Assembly (NCBI GenBank): GCA_034520365.1
Contig: JAXHNP010000003.1
Coordinates: 682,001 to 746,000 of the forward strand
From: Desulfobacterales bacterium
GTDB lineage: Bacteria; Desulfobacterota; Desulfobacteria; Desulfobacterales; Desulfosalsimonadaceae
Direction of reading: 5' to 3'
Length of the DNA: 64,000 bases
The translations under genes were made by a program, and so were the position numbers. Of the stretch, positions 56,660 to 64,000 are shown piece by piece. The notes under the pieces were generated by a model. The model was not told the origin of the DNA. It made no database searches and saw only the letters and a program-made list of their open reading frames with translations. The first letter of the stretch is position 1; each line of letters starts with the position of its first letter.

Positions 56660-56854
56660 ATGAAGAAATATAGCAAATACTCAATTCTGGGACTAAAAGC
56701 GATTCAACGTGCGGCAGCAAAAGTAGCTGAGGACGCAAGAAAAAATAATTATAAAATACCTGTTTGGCAAAATGGCAAAATTGAATTTGAAGTTCCTGAA
56801 ATCGTCACGAACCACACTGGTCCTAATGATGATGCCAAAGCCGAGAGAATTTGA
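56660..56854 (+). CDS. Small basic protein of unknown function next to the broken toxin pair
   Basis: A 64-residue frame (MKKYSKYSILGLKAIQRAAAKVAEDARKNNYKIPVWQNGKIEFEVPE) with a GGAAATA-type weak ribosome site. The segment NNYKIPVWQNGKIEFEVPE reads like a genuine folded protein rather than random sequence. Small proteins of this style often sit in toxin-antitoxin loci. No function can be assigned. Confidence 0.5.
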   Translation: MKKYSKYSILGLKAIQRAAAKVAEDARKNNYKIPVWQNGKIEFEVPEIVTNHTGPNDDAKAERI

Positions 56855-56859
56855 GATAT

Positions 56860-57075
56860 TCAAACAGAAAAGACGTTAATCCGGGGCTCTGACCCTATGA
56901 AGGCCACCTCAACATATAGTGCTTCCCCTTTTAACCGGATAGCTGCCTCTTTCTTTTTATTTGTATCGTTACAATAAAAACGTAAACTGGATTTCTCAGC
57001 AACCCCTGCTTCGCAAAGAATACCTTTCATATTCTTATCTTTCATGATATTTAAGAACATGCAGATTGTAAACAT
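56860..57075 (-). CDS. Doubtful small ORF in the 367-base gap
   Basis: A 71-residue frame whose C-terminal part (KKKEAAIRLKGEALYVEVAFIG) looks protein-like. AGGAG touches the ATG directly, too close for a normal ribosome site. It may be a remnant. Otherwise the stretch 56855-57221 shows only AT-rich sequence without clear signals. Confidence 0.25.
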   Translation of the reverse strand: MFTICMFLNIMKDKNMKGILCEAGVAEKSSLRFYCNDTNKKKEAAIRLKGEALYVEVAFIGSEPRINVFSV

Positions 57076-57221
57076 CTCCTGAGGACAAGGGGGCTTCTGT
57101 TCACGTCAAATACTTTCTTTTATCTCATAATTCCTGCAATTTAATATATCTGAATAACTTGAAGTCTGTCTTGTAAAGGATCCATGAATTATCCTTAAAA
57201 TCTAAGATAGAACAACAAATT

Positions 57222-59483
57222 ATGAATACCTTCTATAAATATCGGTCAAAGCCCTGCCGTGTGATCGTAAGGGTGTTTTTCATGCTGATCACGATAGTTG
57301 TCCTTGGGACTGTAGGGACTAACACCAGTGCGGACGAAATTAACCCATTGTCAAAACCGTCCGTTCGCGCAGGCTCCGAAATCGATTATCCGCCTTTTTG
57401 CACTGTCGATAGAGATGGCCGCGCAACCGGCTTTTCAGTCGAACTGCTCCGTGCTGCGCTCGGTGCCATGGGACGTGATGTCTCTTTCCGCACCGGACCC
57501 TGGACACAGGTCCGGAACTGGCTTGAAAAGGGCGAGATTGACGCCCTCCCCTTAGTGGGTCGAACGCCGGAACGGGAATCTGTTTATGACTTTACGTTTC
57601 CCTATATGTCCATTCATGGTGCCATCGTGGTTCGGGCGGGTACAACCGATATCCGGGATTTAGGCGATCTTAGAGGGCGGCAGGTTGCTGTCATGCAAGG
57701 CGATAATGCCGAGGAGTTTCTGCGACGGGAAGACCGCGGGTTTGAAATTCATACGACACTCACATTTGATGAGGCGTTGCATGATCTTTCCGAGGGCCGC
57801 TTTGACGCCGTCGTTATTCAGCGGCTTGTCGCGCTTCGGCTCATACAGGAAAAAGACCTTACGAATTTAGTCGTCGTGAACCAGCCCATCGAAGGATTCC
57901 GCCAGGATTTCTGCTTTGCGGTCCGGGAAGGCGACCGGGAGACGCTGGCGCTGTTAAACGAAGGTCTCGCCCTGGTCATGGCTGACGGGACTTATAGTCA
58001 TCTCCACGCAAAATGGTTCGCCGCTCTGGAACTGCCGACGCATCGACGTATCATCATCGGGGGAGATCAGAACTATCCACCTTATGAATATCTTGATGAG
58101 GATGGACGCCCTGCCGGGTACAATGTGGATCTCACACGAGCCATTGCCCGGGCGGTGGACCTCGACATCAAGATTCGCCTTGGCCCCTGGTCGGAAATTC
58201 GGGATGCATTGGCGCGGGGCGAAATTGATGCATTGCAAGGCCTGTTCTACTCACCTGAACGCGATTTGACATTCGACTTTACACCACCGCATACGGTAAA
58301 TGATTGCGTCAGCGTTGTGCGCAAAGGCGAAGGCCTTTCACCGGCCACTGTTTCCGAATTGGCCGGGAAACGCATCGTGGTGCAGAAGGGCGACATTATG
58401 CACGATTTTGCGATCGAAAACGGGCTTGGCGATCAGGTTACAGTCGTCGATTCCCAGGAGGATGCCCTGCGTGAATTGTCGGAAGGAAAGCACGATTGTG
58501 CCCTTGTGGCCAGGGTGTCCGCCCTGTACTGGATCAAAAAAAATGGCTGGGACAACTTAATCGCCGGCCGGCATCCGTTTCTTTCCCCTGAATACAGTTA
58601 CGCGGTTCCACAAAATCAGAATAAGGCCCTTCTGGCGCAGCTTGGAGAAGGGCTTAAAGTGATCGATGAAAACGGCGAATACCGGCGCATCTCCGAGAAA
58701 TGGCTGGGGGTCTATGCGGATTCAACTCCCAATTTTCTCACTGTTTTCCGGTATGTCGCCATGGTCGCCGTCCCTCTGCTATTGGTCGTTTTCGGGTTTT
58801 TCTTGTGGTCGTGGTCCTTGCGAAAACAGGTGACGTTTCGGACTGCGGCGTTGCGGGAAAGTGAGAGGCAATACCGGCTTCTTGCCGACAATGTATCCGA
58901 TATTATCTGGACGATGAACCTGAAACAACGGTTCACCTATGTCAGCCCCTCTGTTGAGAAATTGCTGGGATACACGCCCGAGGAAGCGGTGCAGGTGCCT
59001 TTAAAAAATACGTTGACGCCTGAATCATACGCGAAGGTAGCTCAGGTGATAACAAAAGCCATGGCCAGAGACGGAGAAGTCAGGGGCGCAACGGATGTCA
59101 CGCTATCCCTTGAGCTTGAGCATATTCGAAAAGACGGCGGTACACTCTGGGTTGAAATAACGACTTCTTTTATTCGGGATGAAGACGGTTTGATCTCCGG
59201 GTTTATCGGCATCACCCGCGACATCACCGCCCGCAAGCAGGCCGAGGAACAACGGGATAAGCTGATTTCGGATCTTGAAAAAGCCCTCGGCGAGGTCAAA
59301 ACATTAAGCAAGTTATTGCCCATTTGCTCCCATTGCAAAAATATCCGTGATGACAAGGGGGATTGGAGTAAAATCGAATCATATATTCATAAACATTCTG
59401 ATACGCAATTCAGCCATGGCATCTGCCCTGAATGTGCGAAAAAGTATTATCCGGATATGAACCTGTATGGAGATGCCGAGTAA
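57222..59483 (+). CDS. Membrane sensor with two solute-binding domains, PAS domain and C-terminal CxxC module
   Basis: A 753-residue protein. A signal/anchor segment (VFFMLITIVVLGTVGTN) is followed by two tandem family-3 solute-binding domains (about 45-270, SEIDYPPFCTVDRDGRATGFSVELL; about 275-500, GDQNYPPYEYLDEDGRPAGYNVDLT). A transmembrane helix (YVAMVAVPLLLVVFGFFLW, about 508-526) leads to a PAS/PAC domain (RLLADNVSDIIWTMN to GFIGITRDITARKQAEEQ), a short coil, and a 60-residue end module with CSHC and CPEC (LLPICSHCKNIRDDKGDW, HGICPECAKKYYP). There is no kinase or cyclase domain. It looks like a periplasmic ligand sensor. The same end module is on the response regulator at 62720. Confidence 0.88.
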   Translation: MNTFYKYRSKPCRVIVRVFFMLITIVVLGTVGTNTSADEINPLSKPSVRAGSEIDYPPFCTVDRDGRATGFSVELLRAALGAMGRDVSFRTGPWTQVRNWLEKGEIDALPLVGRTPERESVYDFTFPYMSIHGAIVVRAGTTDIRDLGDLRGRQVAVMQGDNAEEFLRREDRGFEIHTTLTFDEALHDLSEGRFDAVVIQRLVALRLIQEKDLTNLVVVNQPIEGFRQDFCFAVREGDRETLALLNEGLALVMADGTYSHLHAKWFAALELPTHRRIIIGGDQNYPPYEYLDEDGRPAGYNVDLTRAIARAVDLDIKIRLGPWSEIRDALARGEIDALQGLFYSPERDLTFDFTPPHTVNDCVSVVRKGEGLSPATVSELAGKRIVVQKGDIMHDFAIENGLGDQVTVVDSQEDALRELSEGKHDCALVARVSALYWIKKNGWDNLIAGRHPFLSPEYSYAVPQNQNKALLAQLGEGLKVIDENGEYRRISEKWLGVYADSTPNFLTVFRYVAMVAVPLLLVVFGFFLWSWSLRKQVTFRTAALRESERQYRLLADNVSDIIWTMNLKQRFTYVSPSVEKLLGYTPEEAVQVPLKNTLTPESYAKVAQVITKAMARDGEVRGATDVTLSLELEHIRKDGGTLWVEITTSFIRDEDGLISGFIGITRDITARKQAEEQRDKLISDLEKALGEVKTLSKLLPICSHCKNIRDDKGDWSKIESYIHKHSDTQFSHGICPECAKKYYPDMNLYGDAE

Positions 59484-59641
59484 CGACTTTTGAGACGTTT
59501 TCGATAAAATTGAGAAACACCTGGCCCATGACCAGAAAAGGCATATTGAGTTTTGATGCTCTGAGGGAAATCCGCTATCTCTGTGCTCCGTATTCAGCAG
59601 ATTAAGCGCCAAACCAAAAAAAAGAAACCGGAGGTAAGGGT

Positions 59642-60907
59642 ATGGATATCATGAAAAAGCTCAAAACGGAAACCACGCCAGATCACAAAAGGCTGGAATC
59701 CTACCCATACTTCAAGGCACTGGCGGAACATAAGCTTCCTTTGGAATGCTATGTAAACCAGCTCAAGGGTCTTGCCGTCATTCACGGCGTGCTGGAACGT
59801 GCACTGGCGGAAGCTGACTGCGAACAAGTGGCGGCTGTCTGGAATGAAAGCCTGAGAAAACTCCCTCTTCTGGCGGAAGACCTTGAATTTTTCAAGCCAA
59901 GGATTGAACCGGATTACATGCCGGCCATTGAAGCCGCTCTGGCCATGACGGAAAAGATCCGGATCCGGTCCATTGAAAACCCACTGACATTACTTGGTTA
60001 CCTTTATGTGTTTGAAGGGTCGACCCTCGGCAACCGCATGCACCAGCCGGATATTACCGCAACATTTCATCTGGAAGGCTTGCCCGGATCCCGTTATTAT
60101 GCCAGTTATGGAGAACAAGTGTCGGAGAAGTGGCGGCAGTTCAGAGAAACAATGGCGGCCGCGCTGCAAGATGCTGATCTTCATGATCCGATCATCGCTG
60201 CTGCCCACGAGGCTTTTTCCGGTCTTGAAAAGCTATACAGCGCCTTGTTTCCCATGGAAAAACAGAAAAAATCCTTTCATGTGACCCGAATCAACCCGGA
60301 AGCCGGAAATCATCCCATTCCGGAGGATGAACGGGAAATTACCGCCGCGTTGACAGCCAGCAACCGGGCATGGGCCATGTTTCCTTATTATCAAGCGCGG
60401 TATGGAGAACGTGGCAAACGCTTTTCCGACAGCGATACCTCCTGGCTGGTCACCCTGACCCATCTTAATCTTGAAAGCATAGAACAACAAATGAACTGGC
60501 TTGTCCGGCTGCTGGCCACCCGGGGCATGCCGTCTATTATGCTTGAAAGAACCATTCAATTACTGCACGAGGAGCTCATAAAAGAAGCTCCCGAAAACAA
60601 ACCAACCTATGATAGACTGCTCGAGGCCGCTGACATGCTTGCGGAAAAAAGGAGGCAATCTATTTCTGACAAGGAGTTTGCGATTCTTTCCCGTGAATTT
60701 GACGACATGGCGGAAATCAAGCTTGCAGAACAATATAAAAATACCGGCTCCTTAATTGTCTCGGCAGTGGCGGATGAACACAGCGGCATTGCAGGCGCAG
60801 TTGATGCTATTTGTGATTGGCTGACAGATCCGGGCCGGTTTTCAGAAGAATGGGTCGTTGCCGTCAATCAGGTCATTGAAAAAGCAAAAAAAAGGACTGT
60901 ATCGTGA
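59642..60907 (+). CDS. Haem-oxygenase-like domain fused to an unknown helical domain
   Basis: A 421-residue protein. Residues 1-210 match biliverdin-type haem oxygenases: LKTETTPDHKRLE with the likely proximal His15, and the distal helix YLYVFEGSTLGNRM (120-133). Residues about 215-421 are helical and unassigned (ALTASNRAWAMFPYYQARYGERGKRF, DTSWLVTLTHLNLESIEQQMNWLVRLLATRGMPS). GGAGGTAAG precedes the ATG. Haem oxygenases need O2, so in an anaerobe it may act as a haem or gas sensor, a scavenging enzyme, or a structural relative. Its stop overlaps the start of the cobalamin-binding gene (GTGA). Confidence 0.85.
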   Translation: MDIMKKLKTETTPDHKRLESYPYFKALAEHKLPLECYVNQLKGLAVIHGVLERALAEADCEQVAAVWNESLRKLPLLAEDLEFFKPRIEPDYMPAIEAALAMTEKIRIRSIENPLTLLGYLYVFEGSTLGNRMHQPDITATFHLEGLPGSRYYASYGEQVSEKWRQFRETMAAALQDADLHDPIIAAAHEAFSGLEKLYSALFPMEKQKKSFHVTRINPEAGNHPIPEDEREITAALTASNRAWAMFPYYQARYGERGKRFSDSDTSWLVTLTHLNLESIEQQMNWLVRLLATRGMPSIMLERTIQLLHEELIKEAPENKPTYDRLLEAADMLAEKRRQSISDKEFAILSREFDDMAEIKLAEQYKNTGSLIVSAVADEHSGIAGAVDAICDWLTDPGRFSEEWVVAVNQVIEKAKKRTVS

Positions 60908-61539
60908 TAGATGAAAAATTATATCAGGATTATTTTAACGCGCTGCTCGCCGGCCGTCGGGCTGAATGTCGCGATATTACCCAAAGGCTTTTAGACGGCG
61001 GGATTGCTGTCAAAATCCTTTATTCCGACCTGTTTCAGCGCAGTATGTATGAAATCGGTGATCTTTGGGAAAACAACCGCATCACCGTTGCCAACGAGCA
61101 TCTGGCTACATCTGTCACCGAAAGTTTGTTAAACCTTGTCTATCCTGCTGTTTTTGCCACGGACCGGATCGGGAAAAAAGCAGTGATCTCCTGCAGTGCC
61201 AATGAATTTCACCAGATCGGCGGGAAAATGGTGGCGGATTTGTTCGAGCTCAACGGCTGGGACGGTCATTTTCTGGGAGCCAACACCCCTCCTGAAGATA
61301 TGGCCCAATACATTGAGGATGTTCAGCCGGATGTGGTCGGGCTTTCTTTGAGCATCATGTCCAACATAGGGCCCCTCAAGCGCTCTATCGAAATTCTGAA
61401 AAGTAATTTTCCCGACATAAATCTGCTGGTGGGCGGACAAGCCTTCCGTTGGGGCGGCGCGAACATCATCAAAAAGTTCAAAAATACGGATTTGATTACC
61501 TCCATGGATGACCTGGAAAAAATGATCGCAAACTTCTGA
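60904..61539 (+). CDS. Stand-alone cobalamin-binding protein with CarH-type W-x9-EH motif
   Basis: A 211-residue MetH-like B12-binding protein. The helical cap (residues 1-88) contains W55-x9-E65-H66 (WENNRITVANEHLA), the motif that marks CarH-type adenosylcobalamin photoreceptors. The Rossmann part (from about 92) has the lower-ligand His103 in NEFHQIGG, in place of DxHxxG, then VVGLSLSIMSN and LLVGGQAF. There is no DNA-binding or methyltransferase domain. The GTG start overlaps the haem-oxygenase-like gene by 4 bases, so the two are translationally coupled. A light- or B12-sensing role upstream of the adjacent kinase is inference. Confidence 0.88.
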   Translation: MIDEKLYQDYFNALLAGRRAECRDITQRLLDGGIAVKILYSDLFQRSMYEIGDLWENNRITVANEHLATSVTESLLNLVYPAVFATDRIGKKAVISCSANEFHQIGGKMVADLFELNGWDGHFLGANTPPEDMAQYIEDVQPDVVGLSLSIMSNIGPLKRSIEILKSNFPDINLLVGGQAFRWGGANIIKKFKNTDLITSMDDLEKMIANF

Positions 61540-61553
61540 TATGGAGGCCTGAC

Positions 61554-62678
61554 ATGACGGCAGATGCAAAAAACCACCACAAAATCAGTGACTACATGGA
61601 AAAAACAGCGCCAATCCTGTTTTTTCTTCTGTCGAGCGAAGGGCGCATTCTGGATGCCAATCAATTTGCCAAAACCATTGCCCCAACCTCTTTACGCACT
61701 GCCAGGTTTGACGATCTGGTGTTGGATTTCAGCGGTAAATTTAGACTGAAATCGTTGACTGACGATGGCGGAAAAGAGCATTTGCTAAGCATCAATACCG
61801 CTTCCGGCATGCCCCAGAGTTTTTATTTTTCTTTCGTGCCGGCAGAAAACCATGTGCTGGTGTTCGGCCGCCTGGATACGGATCAAATTGAAAGCATGCG
61901 TAAAGAAGTGCTGAGCTTAAACCAGGAATTAAACAACCTGACCCGCCAGCTTCATCAAAAAAACGCGCAGCTGGAAAGGCTGAACCGGGAAAAAAACCAG
62001 TTTTTGGGCATGGCGGCCCATGACTTGCGAAAACCCATCGGGCTGGTCATGTCCTATTCCGAATTTCTGATTGATGAAGCAGAAACCCTGGACCCTGAAC
62101 AGATGCAGTTCCTCCGGACCATCAACGCATCTTCCACGTTCATGAAACGGCTGGTGGATGATTTTTTAGATGTCAGCGCCATTGAAGCCGGAAAGTTTGA
62201 CCTGGATCCTGCCCGGGCAAGCCTGTTTCAGGTTCTGCAGCAAAGCCTTGAACTGAATCATCTTCAGGCAATGAAAAAAGGGATCGACCTGGAAGTCCGC
62301 TGCCATGAAAATATTCCCCTGATTCTTATGGACGCGTCAAAGATCGAACAGGTTATTACCAACCTGGTCTCCAACGCCATTGAGCACACGCCCCCGGCAA
62401 CACGGGTCACCATTACCCTTTCAACTGATCCGCAATGGATCTCCTTTTCGGTTCAGGATGAAGGAAAAGGCATTCCGGCAGATGAAATGGAAAAAATTTT
62501 CAAGCCCTTTGAAAAAACCAGCATCAAAAAATCCGGGGGCGAAAAAAGCACGGGGCTTGGCATGCTCATCTCCCGTAAAATCATTGAAGCGCACAAGGGG
62601 CAAATCTGGGTGGAGAGTCCGCCGGGCCGGGGCGCGGCATTTCACTTTACCCTGCCAAAGGCCGATGTTGTGGCATAA
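61554..62678 (+). CDS. Soluble PAS-type sensor histidine kinase
   Basis: A 374-residue cytoplasmic kinase. The N-terminal 115 residues form a PAS-like domain (APILFFLLSSEGRILDANQFAKTI); a coiled coil (SLNQELNNLTRQLHQKNAQLERLNREKNQF) leads to HisKA (FLGMAAHDLRKPIGLVMSYSEFL with the phospho-His) and HATPase (VSNAIEHTPPAT, VQDEGKGIPADEMEKIFKPFEK, STGLGMLISRKI). There is no membrane span, so the input is cytoplasmic, plausibly the B12 or haem-oxygenase-like partner. TGGAGGCC precedes the ATG, 14 bases after the previous stop. Confidence 0.92.
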   Translation: MTADAKNHHKISDYMEKTAPILFFLLSSEGRILDANQFAKTIAPTSLRTARFDDLVLDFSGKFRLKSLTDDGGKEHLLSINTASGMPQSFYFSFVPAENHVLVFGRLDTDQIESMRKEVLSLNQELNNLTRQLHQKNAQLERLNREKNQFLGMAAHDLRKPIGLVMSYSEFLIDEAETLDPEQMQFLRTINASSTFMKRLVDDFLDVSAIEAGKFDLDPARASLFQVLQQSLELNHLQAMKKGIDLEVRCHENIPLILMDASKIEQVITNLVSNAIEHTPPATRVTITLSTDPQWISFSVQDEGKGIPADEMEKIFKPFEKTSIKKSGGEKSTGLGMLISRKIIEAHKGQIWVESPPGRGAAFHFTLPKADVVA

Positions 62679-62719
62679 ATTTCAACAAACGACGAAAAAA
62701 ACGTGGCGGAAAAACAAAA

Positions 62720-63379
62720 ATGGATATCAATATCATTGACCCCGACCAAATCAACCCGGAACCCACCAACCAAGACATCAAAATCCTGGTGGCAGATGAT
62801 GATCCGGAGATACTTTTTGCCACCGCCCGGGTGATCAAAAAAGCGGGGTATCAGACCTACACGGCGGATTCCGGCAAAAAAGCCATGGAAGCAGTCAAAA
62901 CCATCATCCCGGACCTGATTTTACTGGATGTGGTCATGCCGGATGCGGAAGGGCCGGATCTGTGCCGCCGGATCAAGGATGACCCGAAACTGAAAGGGAT
63001 TTACGTGCTGCTGACTTCCGGTGCCCGGGTAAAATCCGATCAACAGGCCGATGGCCTGGATTCCGGGGCGGACGGTTATATTGCCCGGCCTTTGTCCAAC
63101 CGGGAACTGCTCTCCCGGGTCAACTCCATGGTGCGGATTTTGCGCGCGGAGCGGGTCCGGGACCTCCTCATCGTTGAGTTAAAAAAAGCCCTGGCTGAAA
63201 TCAAAACCTTAAGCGGCCTGCTGCCCATCTGCTCTCACTGCAAACAGGTCAGAGATGACAAAGGCTACTGGAGCCAGATCGAATCCTATATCAGTGCGCA
63301 TTCGGATGCACACTTCAGCCACAGCATCTGCCCGGAATGTGCCAAAAAGCATTATCCGGAATTTGATCTTTATGATTGA
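62720..63379 (+). CDS. Response regulator with C-terminal CxxC...CxxC module
   Basis: A 219-residue protein. The receiver domain (residues 21-145) has ADDD (25-28), phospho-acceptor Asp70 in LLDVVMP, Thr in LTSGA and ARPL at the Lys position (Arg in place of Lys). A helix (RVRDLLIVELKKALAEIKTLS) leads to the 60-residue module LLPICSHCKQVRDDKGYW ... ICPECAKKHYP, nearly the same as the end of the sensor at 57222. There is no DNA-binding domain. It follows the kinase by 41 bases, the likely phosphodonor. The output role of the module is unknown. Confidence 0.9.
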   Translation: MDINIIDPDQINPEPTNQDIKILVADDDPEILFATARVIKKAGYQTYTADSGKKAMEAVKTIIPDLILLDVVMPDAEGPDLCRRIKDDPKLKGIYVLLTSGARVKSDQQADGLDSGADGYIARPLSNRELLSRVNSMVRILRAERVRDLLIVELKKALAEIKTLSGLLPICSHCKQVRDDKGYWSQIESYISAHSDAHFSHSICPECAKKHYPEFDLYD

Positions 63380-63538
63380 CCGTGACCTCCTTATTAAAAG
63401 GTTATATATTTCGCCGCAACCCGGTTATCTTTCATAAGTATAACATGACAAAACAATGGTGAAGCTTTCAGGACGCCTGACAATGCTGTATTTTTTGGCA
63501 AGCATTGTGCACTCTTGCCCTATACCGGGTCAATATGC

Positions 63539-64000
63539 CTATCTCGGCCCTATCGCTTTGCGCACTTTGATCGCTAATTCCTGCATCGAAAACGGTTTCT
63601 GGATGAATTGAACGCCTTCATCGATCACCCCTTTATGGGCAATCACATCAGCCGTATAGCCCGACATGTATAAAATTTTGAGTCCGGGCCGGCTCATGGC
63701 CATTTGCGAGGCCAGATCCCGCCCATTCATCTCCGGCATAATCACGTCGGTGATGAGCAAATGGATTGTTCCATTATATGTTTCGGATAGCTGCAATGCC
63801 GCGGATGGATTTCCAGCAGTCCAAACGGTGTAACCCAGCCTTTCGAGGATCTGTCTGGACATTTGGAGCACCGGTATTTCATCTTCGACGATCAGGATGG
63901 TTTCCGTTCCCGGGGGTAATTGCCGTGTGGGTGTGGATTCTTTTGCGGGCTCCAAAGCGGGTTCTTCCGCTGCATGGCGGGGCAGGTATATTTTAACAGT
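63539..64000 (-). CDS. Hybrid sensor histidine kinase, C-terminal receiver (partial)
   Basis: The frame is open to the window edge. The first residues, TVKIYLPRH, are the typical end of a HATPase domain; a linker (AAEEPALEPAKESTPTRQLPPG) leads to a receiver domain (ETILIVEDEIPVLQMSRQILERLGY, LLITDVIMPEMNGRDLA with the phospho-acceptor Asp, YMSGY, QKPFSM). The kinase core lies beyond 64000. It is convergent with the response regulator; the 159-base gap between them holds nothing recognisable. The TTG at 63955 is not a true start. Confidence 0.9.
   Translation of the reverse strand, partial: TVKIYLPRHAAEEPALEPAKESTPTRQLPPGTETILIVEDEIPVLQMSRQILERLGYTVWTAGNPSAALQLSETYNGTIHLLITDVIMPEMNGRDLASQMAMSRPGLKILYMSGYTADVIAHKGVIDEGVQFIQKPFSMQELAIKVRKAIGPR

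Overview
The window is chromosomal DNA from a sulfate-reducing member of the Desulfobacterota, most like Desulfobacterales. The main evidence is a complete dsrA-dsrB-dsrD-dsrN operon for dissimilatory sulfite reduction, a periplasmic tetrahaem cytochrome c, DsrE-like and YkgJ cysteine-cluster proteins, and a full set of deltaproteobacterial housekeeping genes. One tRNA gene (Gly, CCC anticodon) was found; there is no rRNA and no CRISPR array.

Layout. 1-6.6 kb: a type II NADH dehydrogenase-like flavoprotein, then minus-strand mltA and rmuC and the molybdenum-cofactor genes moaC, moaE-like and mobA. 6.9-9.2 kb: pyrR, mogA-like, tatB, tatC. 9.2-12.6 kb: a compact four-gene operon that looks like a Rad50-Mre11 (SbcCD) complex with the ATPase split into two polypeptides. 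12.9-16.4 kb: cold-shock protein, comB-like phosphatase, a one-piece hisHF, tetrahaem cytochrome. 16.4-25.4 kb: dsrABDN, a TPR protein, a dapA-like gene with no in-frame stop before its terminator, and a YkgJ-SDR-YkgJ operon. 25.5-42 kb: a long translation and RNA block (infC, rpmI, rplT, pheS, pheT, merR-type gene, tRNA-Gly, rimP, nusA, infB, DUF503, rbfA, nrnA, truB, rpsO, pnp, dut), interrupted by a four-helix-bundle mobile unit at 30.7-31.3 kb. 42-49 kb: MBL hydrolase, YjbQ, cobS, a CobD-type aminotransferase, alpha/beta hydrolase, and a large KaiC-like/PPDK-like protein. 49-55.6 kb: gdhA, an unknown gene, an NtrC/NtrB-type two-component pair, and a DsrE-like gene. 55.7-57.2 kb: AT-rich debris with a broken AbrB-PIN toxin-antitoxin pair. 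57.2-63.4 kb: a signalling cluster (double solute-binding PAS sensor, haem-oxygenase-like protein, cobalamin-binding protein with the CarH-type W-x9-EH motif, histidine kinase, response regulator). The window ends inside a hybrid histidine kinase.

Most unusual points. (1) The split Rad50-like/Mre11-like operon, whose coil arm is built from five exact 39-residue repeats. (2) A family of mobile repeats with AATTTGTTCT-type inverted ends and 14-15 bp target duplications. One member carries a four-helix-bundle gene. Another, about 148 bp, has demonstrably cut off the C-terminus of the NtrC-type regulator, because the ancestral tail can still be read on the far side. (3) The haem-oxygenase/B12/two-component cluster, with a shared small CxxC...CxxC output module on two of its proteins. 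(4) A dapA mRNA predicted to end without a stop codon. (5) A eukaryote-like fused HisHF.

Everything here was read by eye from the sequence. Family names rest on recognised motifs, not on database searches.
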